The translations under genes and the position numbers were made by a program. A stretch of 9,091 nt of DNA, from positions 1-9,091 of the forward strand of contig CAZWUZ010000159.1 in NCBI GenBank assembly GCA_964637655.1, in the 5' to 3' direction. The DNA is from CAZWUZ01 sp964637655 [NCBI: uncultured bacterium]. Lineage in GTDB: Bacteria; DAOPZR01. Position 1 is the first letter of the stretch. Each line of letters starts with the position of its first letter. This document shows positions 1-6,357 of the stretch, piece after piece. Below the pieces are notes generated by a model. That model saw nothing but the letters and a program-made list of their open reading frames with translations. It was not told where the DNA came from and did no database searches.

Positions 1-558
1 CACGCCATCATACGCCGCCACTTCCTGCCGCGGTTGCGGCAGGAGGAGTGGCTGGTGACGGACGGGAAGCCGGCACCGGCGAAGTACGCGGCCGGCGAGG
101 CGGGGGCGGGGCTGAACGCGCGGCTGCGGGTGGCGCTGGTGCGGCACCTGCGCAAACTGCTGCGCTACGAGGACCGCAACTCGATGGCGCACTCCATCGA
201 GACGCGGCTGCCGTTCCTCGACTACCGGCTCGTCGAATTCGTCACGCAGCTGCCGGAGGAGCACAAGTTCCGGGCGGGCGAAACGAAGCACCTGCTGCGG
301 CGCGGCCTGCGCGGGACGGTGCCGGACGCCATTCTCGACCGGCAGGACAAGATGGGGTTCGTCACGCCGGAGACGGCGTGGCTGGACCGCTCGCGGATGG
401 AGATCGAGGCGCTGCTGCATGATTCGCGCGACCGCGGCGAGTTTACGCTGCCGGCGGGCCGGCAGCGGTTATGGCAGCTGTTCAATCGCGAACCTGAAGT
501 GTATCACCAGAGCATGTGGAACCTGATCAATTTCCTGCTGTGGTACGAAGAACTATGA
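1..558 (+). CDS. asnB: Asparagine synthase (glutamine-hydrolysing) type amidotransferase, C-terminal part (5' end outside window)
   Basis: The reading frame is open from the first base, so only the last 185 residues are visible. They match the end of the synthetase domain of class B asparagine synthases, which activates a carboxylate with ATP and amidates it using ammonia from glutamine. Visible family hallmarks are the block LLRYEDRNSMAHSIETRLPF at residues 53-72, followed by LD, then the K-F-R-x-G-x-x-K stretch near 89-96 and DKMGFVTP at 116-123. The N-terminal glutaminase domain, with its catalytic Cys, and the ATP-binding SGGxDS loop lie upstream of the window. In polysaccharide clusters such proteins are often thought to amidate uronic acids or other sugar carboxylates rather than make free asparagine. 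That role is inferred here from the neighbours. The stop codon overlaps the next gene's ATG as ATGA, which indicates translational coupling. Family assignment is firm; substrate is unknown. Confidence 0.93.
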   Translation, partial: HAIIRRHFLPRLRQEEWLVTDGKPAPAKYAAGEAGAGLNARLRVALVRHLRKLLRYEDRNSMAHSIETRLPFLDYRLVEFVTQLPEEHKFRAGETKHLLRRGLRGTVPDAILDRQDKMGFVTPETAWLDRSRMEIEALLHDSRDRGEFTLPAGRQRLWQLFNREPEVYHQSMWNLINFLLWYEEL

Positions 559-2156
559 ACGCGCCAGGAACCATGAATGTCCGGATATGGCTCGGGGCGA
601 CACTGTTGCTGCTCGCCTGTGCGGCGGTGCATGTGGGCGTTGCCTATCGCGGGATCAGCTGCGATGATGCGCTGCTGCTGGCGCTGAATGGGCACAGCAT
701 CCTGGCGGAGCGGCCGGTGCAAGGCGTGTGGAGCATGGGCGGACTGAAGAGCGAGCCTACTCGCCTGTGGTTCACCAAGCGTTACTGGACGATGCTGGCA
801 AGCTACGCGGTACTCACCCAGCTGTTCGGACTGCGGGAGCAGGTGCTGCTGGTGTTTTCGCTGGCCTGGTACCTCGTGGCGGGTTGGTGGCTGCTGCGCA
901 GCGCCCGCAATAATCTGCCGCCAACCTATGCCTGGCTGGCGCTGACCGTGTATGCGACATCGCCGGTTATATTGGAGACGGCGATCAGCGGGATGAGCGA
1001 AAGCATCATGATCGTTCTGGTCGCGCTGCTCGGGTGGCGGCTGGGCGTGGCGCCGGCGACATGGCGGAACCTGGGGGTGGTGCTCGGGCTGTTGTACCTC
1101 GGCTATTTGACCAACCCGGTATTCCTGACGGTAATCGCCGCGGCTGTGGTGGTGCTGCTCTGGCGGTATCGCGGGCGCGGCCTGATTGGTCTGCTGGTAT
1201 TGTATGTCGCCTGCGTGCCGCTGTCGAACGGACTGCAGAACCTGGCGGGTACCGCGCAGTATCGGGGAACGGCACTATTTACGGAACTTTCCGTCATGAA
1301 CAGCGATGTGCGCCTGCTGCTTAATCGTGATACGGCGAATGACTATGCACAGTTCCGCGGTGGTGCCGCGACCGGTGCGGAAACCAGCTTTGCGCACCGC
1401 GGCGAACAGCTGCTGCTGCGGATGAGCGGCAATATGCGCAACTACCTGCAGATGATCGGCAAAAACATGCTGGCCCTGTTCGCGCTGGTCCTGTTCCTGC
1501 CGCTGCTGGACCCGGAATTTCGCACGAAGTATGCCGGCGTGTACCTGTTCATAGTACCGGGCCTGATCCTGACGGTTGCCGGGACGTCGGTGCTCAAGGA
1601 TGCTACGGCACGACGCATTGTGATATTCCTGCCCTGGCTGATCCTGCTTGCCGTGCAGGCGTTGCGCGCTGTGGCGCTCAGAGTGCCCGGTCGCCTGCAG
1701 ACGGTTGTCATCATCGGACTGATTGCGGGCTTGCTGTTGCCCGGCCTGTGGCTGGAGCGGCGGCTGGCGTACCGGAACGGATTCGTTTTTCTCTCGGGAA
1801 AGTACACAGACGGCAGGTTTCCCGCATGGCTGGCAGCGACGGCCGGACCGGGCGCGGCGTTTGTCAGCGACATACCGTGGGATGTCGCATTCTATGCGCA
1901 GCGTTCAGCTGCCTGGCTGCCGCCGACGCTGGCCGATCTGGAACGGCACAACCGCCGCGACGCCGCGGTCAAAGTTGAGTATATCCTGCTCAGCGACTTT
2001 GTGGTGCAGCCGTTCTACGAGCAATTCTGGCGTGATGTCTACCGTGACCGGCCGGAGCGGCTGGGCGGGTTCCGTTGGCAGGAAACGATGACGATCGACG
2101 GGCGCAACTACGTGCTCTACCGGACCGCCACCGATACGGATGCGTCACATGACTGA
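555..2156 (+). CDS. Polytopic membrane protein, GT-C glycosyltransferase-like (ArnT/PMT-like) or polymerase candidate
   Basis: This 533-residue protein has about 11 predicted membrane segments by eye, near residues 10-30, 95-115, 124-140, 147-163, 172-187, 188-204, 209-225, 303-318, 326-346, 354-374 and 381-400. A soluble tail of about 130 residues follows. After the first segment the loop carries ISCDDALL, with Asp37-Asp38. Paired acidic residues at this position are typical of GT-C enzymes, which use polyprenyl-phosphate-linked sugars on the outer face of the membrane. A large loop at about 226-302 and the C-terminal domain would also be extracytoplasmic in that fold. I do not recognise a specific family member. 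It could instead serve as a Wzy-like polymerase, since no other polymerase is visible. The ATG at 555 is chosen because it forms an ATGA overlap with the preceding stop; an in-frame GTG at 516 and an ATG at 573 are alternatives. Its end overlaps the flippase gene. The GT-C assignment is an inference from topology and the DD motif. Confidence 0.72.
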   Translation: MNAPGTMNVRIWLGATLLLLACAAVHVGVAYRGISCDDALLLALNGHSILAERPVQGVWSMGGLKSEPTRLWFTKRYWTMLASYAVLTQLFGLREQVLLVFSLAWYLVAGWWLLRSARNNLPPTYAWLALTVYATSPVILETAISGMSESIMIVLVALLGWRLGVAPATWRNLGVVLGLLYLGYLTNPVFLTVIAAAVVVLLWRYRGRGLIGLLVLYVACVPLSNGLQNLAGTAQYRGTALFTELSVMNSDVRLLLNRDTANDYAQFRGGAATGAETSFAHRGEQLLLRMSGNMRNYLQMIGKNMLALFALVLFLPLLDPEFRTKYAGVYLFIVPGLILTVAGTSVLKDATARRIVIFLPWLILLAVQALRAVALRVPGRLQTVVIIGLIAGLLLPGLWLERRLAYRNGFVFLSGKYTDGRFPAWLAATAGPGAAFVSDIPWDVAFYAQRSAAWLPPTLADLERHNRRDAAVKVEYILLSDFVVQPFYEQFWRDVYRDRPERLGGFRWQETMTIDGRNYVLYRTATDTDASHD

Positions 2157-3495
2157 ACTGAACCAGCCGACCATCCTGCGCAACTCGGCAACCAACCTGA
2201 TCGGCTATTTCTGCAGTGCGGTATTTACGATGGTGCTGGGGGTGTTCCTCGCCCGCTGGCTGGGGGTTGAACTGCAGGGCAAGTACTTCATCATCATTGC
2301 CGGCAATGCGATTATCGCGTCGCTATTTTCCTTTTCGATGGACCAGCCGAACATCTATCATGTGGCCAAAGATCCGACCCGCCTCCCCCGGCTGCATACC
2401 CAATCGCTGGTCTGCACCCTGCTGTTCGCGGCAGCCACCGTCATGCTGTTCGCCTGGTGCGAGTCGTGGCTGTCGGCGACGCTGTTCCGCGGTGTGGAGC
2501 GGCGCTACATGTGGCTGATGGTGCTGATGGCGCCGGTGGTCATGTACAAGATCTATTGCCGGGGGCTGCTCGTCGGTATGAACCGCCTGTTTCTGGTGAA
2601 CCAGCTCAAGGTGGCGGAGAGCGCATTGCTGCTGGCGGGGAGCGCGGCGGTGCTCTGGTGGCGGCGTGCGGACCTGCTGAACGTGATTCTCGTGTGGTGC
2701 CTGGTTTCGCTGGTGATCGCGTTGTATTATCTGTGGTATTTTGTCGTGCGCTGTCGCGCCCGGCTTGCGTTTAACGGCCGCGAGTTTCTCGCGGCTTTGG
2801 GTTTCGGTGCGCGCGCGCATTACGGCAATTTCCTCTACCTGCTCTATTCGCGGTTCGACCTGCTGCTGGTGAACCTGACCGCCGGCCTGCAATCGAGCGG
2901 GGTATATGCCCTGACCAACAGCTACTACAACAACTGCGGCACGGTGGTCAATGCCTTTCAGCAGGGTGCGATTCCGCGGATTGCCGGACCGGACCGGGAG
3001 CGCGCGCAGGAAGCCACGGAGCAGACGGCGCGTTTCGTCACGGCCATCCTGACCTTTCTGCTCGTCGGGATCGCCATCTTTGCCTATCTTGGTTTTCGCT
3101 GGATTTACGGCCCGGCCTATCAGGACGCAATTGTGCCGTTGCTCATCATCATGTGCGGCTTGTATTTCCTGTCCGCAGACATGCTCATCAGTTCGTATGT
3201 GGCGACGCAACTCGGCCGGCCGGAACTGGTGTCGATCGTGCCGGTCGTGACGGCCGGGTTCTACGCGCTGAACGCCTTCTACTGGCTGCCGCGCCACGGA
3301 ATGATCGGCATGGCGGCAACGATCGTACTGACCAATTTCTGTTCGTTTGTGCTGGTCTATCTCGTCTATTTTCATTTTACCCGGCGCGGGGTGCACCATT
3401 TGTTTCTGGTGCGCATTGCCGACCTGCGCGCGCTGCGCTTGCGGGTGGTGGCGGCCTGGGGAAAGGTGCAGCCATGGCTGGCGAACCGCCGCTGA
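2149..3495 (+). CDS. Wzx-like polysaccharide/oligosaccharide flippase (MOP superfamily)
   Basis: This 448-residue, almost entirely hydrophobic protein fits the usual 400-500 residue length of polysaccharide-transport (PST/Wzx) flippases. These move undecaprenyl-pyrophosphate-linked repeat units across the cytoplasmic membrane. Family-like features are the N-terminal helix with RNSATNLIGYF (11-21), FLARWLGVELQGKY (33-46), a mid-protein helix with YLLYSRFDLLLVN (230-242) followed by GVYALTNSYYN (251-261), and GMIGMAATIVLTN (384-396). About 12 membrane segments can be picked out, and the C-terminal tail is Arg-rich and presumably cytoplasmic. An ATG at 2149 gives an 8-base overlap with the upstream stop. 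An in-frame ATG at 2140 would add three residues (MRH) and cannot be excluded, as neither start has a clear ribosome site. The 3' end overlaps the methyltransferase gene by 22 bases. The class call is strong; the glycan carried is unknown. Confidence 0.88.
   Translation: MTELNQPTILRNSATNLIGYFCSAVFTMVLGVFLARWLGVELQGKYFIIIAGNAIIASLFSFSMDQPNIYHVAKDPTRLPRLHTQSLVCTLLFAAATVMLFAWCESWLSATLFRGVERRYMWLMVLMAPVVMYKIYCRGLLVGMNRLFLVNQLKVAESALLLAGSAAVLWWRRADLLNVILVWCLVSLVIALYYLWYFVVRCRARLAFNGREFLAALGFGARAHYGNFLYLLYSRFDLLLVNLTAGLQSSGVYALTNSYYNNCGTVVNAFQQGAIPRIAGPDRERAQEATEQTARFVTAILTFLLVGIAIFAYLGFRWIYGPAYQDAIVPLLIIMCGLYFLSADMLISSYVATQLGRPELVSIVPVVTAGFYALNAFYWLPRHGMIGMAATIVLTNFCSFVLVYLVYFHFTRRGVHHLFLVRIADLRALRLRVVAAWGKVQPWLANRR
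3458..3466 (+). promoter_or_regulatory. Ribosome binding site for the methyltransferase gene
   Basis: The purine run GGGGAAAGG lies inside the flippase 3' end, with seven bases between it and the ATG at 3474. It is the best Shine-Dalgarno-like sequence near that gene and supports the 3474 start over codons further upstream in the same open frame. Those upstream codons would only add residues translated out of frame from the flippase. Confidence 0.55.
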
Positions 3496-4298
3496 AATAT
3501 CAGTGCCCGTATTGCCGGCACCTGCTGGTCGAGCGGTATTGCGCCACCTGCCGGCATGAGTACCCGCTGGTCGACGGGGCGGTTTCGTTCCTGCGCCCGG
3601 AGCTGCTGACGCGGCGGTTCGGAACGAAGCGCCTGGCACTGGCGCAAACCCTCGGCCGGCGGTTGGACCGCTGGCGGCTGGACGAAGGAGAACGACTGAA
3701 AACCGCGACCGCGGCGATGCACCGGCAGTTTATCGACTTCGCCGGCCTGGCTGATGCCGCAGGGACCCTGCTGGATATCGGGTGCGGTGAGGGGCGGCTG
3801 CGGGAACTGCTCCCTGCGACGATCATCTATCACGGACTCGATCCGGCACCGCCGGCGGAACGCCCGCCGTCCCTGACCATCGGCATTGGCGAACTGCTGC
3901 CGTTTCCCGACCAGAGCATCGATTTCGTCATCAGCACTGCGGCGCTCGACTATGCGTATGACCATGACGCTCTGTTGGCGGAGATACGGCGGGTGCTGCG
4001 TCCGGGCGGCCTGGCGGCATTCGAAGTGGGAACCTGCGACATGGACATGAACGCCCTGGTGACCAGCCGTGCGGGGTTTGTCGTGCGTTCCGCATGGTCG
4101 TGGCTGCGCGGGCAGCTGCCGTGGCGGATGCTGCGCAAGGTCGTCTATCGCGCCCTGTTTTTCCGGCGGATGCACATGCGCTATTTTACGGTGGAACAGC
4201 TGCGCGCAGCAGTGAACGGAGAGTTTGTCATCGACGGGATGCGTGAACATCATTATGAGGGGGCACGATCGATGTTTATCAGGGTGCGGCCGAAATGA
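3474..4298 (+). CDS. Class I SAM-dependent methyltransferase with N-terminal Trm112/zinc-ribbon-like module
   Basis: This 274-residue cytoplasmic protein starts with two cysteine pairs, CPYC (11-14) and CATC (23-26), followed by EYPLVDGAVSFL (29-40). That is the layout of the short Trm112-like metal-binding module found at the front of some bacterial methyltransferases. The catalytic domain follows: SAM-binding motif I LLDIGCGEGRL (99-109), an acidic residue after the next strand in GLDPAP (121-126), LPFPDQSIDFVIS (142-154), and the post-motif LRPGGLAAFEVG (175-186). This is the Methyltransf_11 type of Rossmann fold. Its operon position suggests it methylates a sugar of the repeat unit or a precursor, but the sequence does not reveal the acceptor. 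A ribosome-like site at 3458-3466 supports the ATG at 3474, which overlaps the flippase stop by 22 bases. The gene ends in an ATGA overlap with the next glycosyltransferase. Class is firm, substrate open. Confidence 0.9.
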   Translation: MAGEPPLKYQCPYCRHLLVERYCATCRHEYPLVDGAVSFLRPELLTRRFGTKRLALAQTLGRRLDRWRLDEGERLKTATAAMHRQFIDFAGLADAAGTLLDIGCGEGRLRELLPATIIYHGLDPAPPAERPPSLTIGIGELLPFPDQSIDFVISTAALDYAYDHDALLAEIRRVLRPGGLAAFEVGTCDMDMNALVTSRAGFVVRSAWSWLRGQLPWRMLRKVVYRALFFRRMHMRYFTVEQLRAAVNGEFVIDGMREHHYEGARSMFIRVRPK

Positions 4299-5296
4299 AC
4301 GATACCAGCCAGCCGCGCAATACTCCGGGCAGCAGCGGCACGCAGCCGCTGGTGAGCGTAGTGGTATCGGCCTTCAACCAGGAGAAGTATATCGCGGCCT
4401 GTATCGCCTCCTGCCTCAACCAGCAGGAGTATCCGGTGGAGGTTATCGTGGTGGACGGCGGTTCGCATGACCGCACACTCGCCATCGTGCGCGAGCGCTG
4501 GCCGGACATTTCCGTCATCGAACTGCCCGAAGTCGCGGCCATGGCGAAGCAGGGACGCAGCGGCAATGCCCTGCTGCGCAATACGGGGTGGCGCCGGGCG
4601 CGGGGTGAATATCTCGTATTTATCGACGGCGATGACGAACTGCTGCCGGAAAAACTGGCCCGGCAGGTGCCGCTGCTGCAGGCGCGCCCGGAACTCGGGT
4701 TCGTGTACGGCAACCTGCACTATTTCCGTGACGCCATAGGCAGGTGCGGTTTCACCAGTGAAGTCATGCCGACCCTGTCGGGGAATGTCTATCGTGAGGT
4801 GCTGCTGCATCCGCTGGCCCTGGTGCATGCGATTCTTTTTCCCCGCCATGTGCTGGAGGCAGTGGGTGGCTTCGACGAGAGCCTGATCGTTTCATCTGAC
4901 TGGCAGATCGAGCTGGAGATTACCAGGCGGTACCCTGTGCTCTATGTGGACGTTCCGGTCGGAATCTACCGTCTCCATGGCGGGGGCATCTCCCGTCGCA
5001 AGGGGCTGATGGCACGCGGCAACGTGCACATCCTTGAGCGGCTGCTGGACCAGCCCGGTGCGGTGCCGGACGATATGCGGGCCGCGATGGCACTGGAAAT
5101 CGCGTACGCTCAGTATCTCATCAATGACAACGACGCCTGTCGTCAATGGCTTGCGCGTGCGGCCCGTGAGCCGCAGCACTGGCGGGACCGGCTGAAGCGG
5201 CTGCAATTCGGATTGTTGTGCGGGCGTATCGACCCGGACCGCTATTGCCGGTGGAAAGATATGTTCCGGCGCCGGAACGGCTATGACAAGTACTGA
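4295..5296 (+). CDS. Family 2 glycosyltransferase (GT-A fold)
   Basis: This 333-residue protein is predicted to be cytoplasmic or membrane-associated and to transfer a sugar from a nucleotide donor to a growing lipid-linked glycan. The GT2 order is clear: first strand VSVVVSAFNQEKYI (20-33), nucleotide-binding VIVVDGGSHDRT (50-61), LLRNTGWRRARGEY (93-106), metal-binding DGDD (111-114), and GGFDESL...SDWQIELEI (191-209). In the last block Asp202 is the likely base-equivalent position. It is followed by the GIYRLHGGGIS loop (223-233). The second Asp of the common DDGS motif is Gly here, a variant seen in many GT2 proteins. The C-terminal part from about 255 is helical with a weak TPR-like look. 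The ATG overlaps the methyltransferase stop as ATGA. The next gene, 42 bases downstream, has the same architecture. Donor and acceptor cannot be read from sequence. Confidence 0.92.
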   Translation: MNDTSQPRNTPGSSGTQPLVSVVVSAFNQEKYIAACIASCLNQQEYPVEVIVVDGGSHDRTLAIVRERWPDISVIELPEVAAMAKQGRSGNALLRNTGWRRARGEYLVFIDGDDELLPEKLARQVPLLQARPELGFVYGNLHYFRDAIGRCGFTSEVMPTLSGNVYREVLLHPLALVHAILFPRHVLEAVGGFDESLIVSSDWQIELEITRRYPVLYVDVPVGIYRLHGGGISRRKGLMARGNVHILERLLDQPGAVPDDMRAAMALEIAYAQYLINDNDACRQWLARAAREPQHWRDRLKRLQFGLLCGRIDPDRYCRWKDMFRRRNGYDKY

Positions 5297-5338
5297 TTTG
5301 GCGGACAGACAACTTGAGCCGGCCGGGAGATTTGGAGC

Positions 5339-6292
5339 GTGAAGACGCCACCGCGACTCTCTATCATCATCAGTTCGTATAATCACGGTGCGTATATCGG
5401 CCAATGCCTGCAGTCGGCCTTGGCAGTGCCTGGCGCCGAGGTCATTGCCGTCGACCGTGGATCGCAGGATGACACGCTGGCGCAGATGCGCGCCTGTCCG
5501 GGCCTGGCGAAGGTGATCTCGACCCTGGAGTATGCCGACCATCCGCAGACCCCGAACGAGGGCTATCTGCGCAACAAGGGGCTGCCGTATTCCACGGCGC
5601 CGTACGTGCTGTTTCTCGACGGTGACGATTTCCTGTATCCGGAGGCTGTAGCCCGACTGCTGGCAACGATCGAGCGCGACGCGGCGCTGGGGTTTGTCTT
5701 TGCCGATCTTGATATCGGGGACGCGACGGGCAGGGTATTCTCGCACACGACCCGCCTGCTGCCGCTGCGCCAGCTGGAGGGGTACCTGTTCTCGTCCCTG
5801 ATGGCGGAGTGCTACTACATCATTTCCGCGGTGATATTCTCCACGGCTGCAGTGCGTGCGGTGGGCGGATTCAAGGAAACGTATCAGGGGAGCGCGGACT
5901 ACGACCTGCACCTGCGGGTGAGCAGCCGCTACCCGGCGCGGCACTGCGACCTGACGGTCGGGTACTATCGCCGGCATCGTGAGGCGCTATCGCAGGATGC
6001 CGTATTCATGAAGAAGAACATGATCCTCATCATGGAGAATATCCGGCGCCACCCGCTCGAATACCAGCCCGCCGGCCTGACCCGGGCGAACTGGTGCGAT
6101 CTGTACTACCAGCTGGGGAAGGCCTACGCCTACTGCGGGCGTCACGCCGAAGCGCGGCGCACGCTGCTGCGGGCAGTGCCGGCATGGCCGCGCGGCCCGC
6201 TGGCGGCATGGCACCTGCTGCTCTCCCTGTTCAACTGCTCGATGCTCGACGTGCGCGAATGGCGGAAGCAACTGTTTCCGGCAAAGAAATGA
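5339..6292 (+). CDS. Family 2 glycosyltransferase (GT-A fold), similar in layout to the preceding one
   Basis: This 317-residue GT2 enzyme has RLSIIISSYNHGAYIGQ (6-22), VIAVDRGSQDDT (35-46), YLRNKGLPYSTAPYVLFLDG (76-95) with the metal-binding DGDD (94-97), and VGGFKETYQGSADYDLHLRV (175-194) with an acidic pair region near Asp187 and Asp189. Its C-terminal tail (about 254-295) has a single TPR-like helical pair (YYQLGKAYAYCGRHAEARRT). The DDGS motif reads DRGS: an Arg sits at the second Asp position, which is uncommon, although Asp39 and Asp44 remain. The start is GTG at 5339. An in-frame TGA at 5315 with no start between excludes a longer protein, and GGGAG at 5325-5329 lies nine bases upstream. 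It likely acts on the same glycan as its neighbours. The order of sugar addition and the donor are unknown. Confidence 0.9.
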   Translation: MKTPPRLSIIISSYNHGAYIGQCLQSALAVPGAEVIAVDRGSQDDTLAQMRACPGLAKVISTLEYADHPQTPNEGYLRNKGLPYSTAPYVLFLDGDDFLYPEAVARLLATIERDAALGFVFADLDIGDATGRVFSHTTRLLPLRQLEGYLFSSLMAECYYIISAVIFSTAAVRAVGGFKETYQGSADYDLHLRVSSRYPARHCDLTVGYYRRHREALSQDAVFMKKNMILIMENIRRHPLEYQPAGLTRANWCDLYYQLGKAYAYCGRHAEARRTLLRAVPAWPRGPLAAWHLLLSLFNCSMLDVREWRKQLFPAKK

Positions 6293-6357
6293 ACGGACCG
6301 GCGCAGAAGACCCGGCGGCGCGGGTGATGAACGTGACGGTGGTGAAGGAGAGGAACC
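6293..6357 (+). other. Largest gap between genes (65 bases), before the radical SAM gene
   Basis: This stretch is GC-rich and carries the strong AAGGAG ribosome site near its end. A short CCCG/CGGG inverted pair around 6311-6324 could fold weakly, but no T-run follows, so it is not a convincing intrinsic terminator. I see no clear -35/-10 promoter pair. It most likely just joins two co-transcribed genes. Confidence 0.4.
6345..6350 (+). promoter_or_regulatory. Ribosome binding site for the radical SAM gene
   Basis: AAGGAG is the clearest Shine-Dalgarno sequence in the window, with seven bases between it and the GTG at 6358. In-frame stops at 6325, 6328, 6334 and 6343 leave 6358 as the only possible start before the cluster-binding cysteines. 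Confidence 0.75.

Noticed and set aside
3153-3473. A longer N-terminus for the methyltransferase, in the same open frame upstream of 3474
   Set aside because: The added residues come from reading the flippase gene out of frame. The ribosome-like site and the start of the cysteine module both point to 3474.
2323-3639. A 438-codon open frame on the minus strand across the flippase and methyltransferase genes
   Set aside because: Its translation is rich in Gln, His, Arg and Pro with no motif or membrane pattern. It mirrors the codon structure of a clear GC-rich flippase gene on the other strand.
4892-5977. A 361-codon minus-strand frame opposite the two GT2 genes
   Set aside because: It has antisense-type composition, no recognisable domain, and lies across the boundary of two well-supported genes.
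6304-6325. GC-rich inverted bases in the 6293-6357 gap, considered as an intrinsic terminator
   Set aside because: The stem is short and no T-run follows. The gene immediately downstream has a strong ribosome site without a visible promoter.
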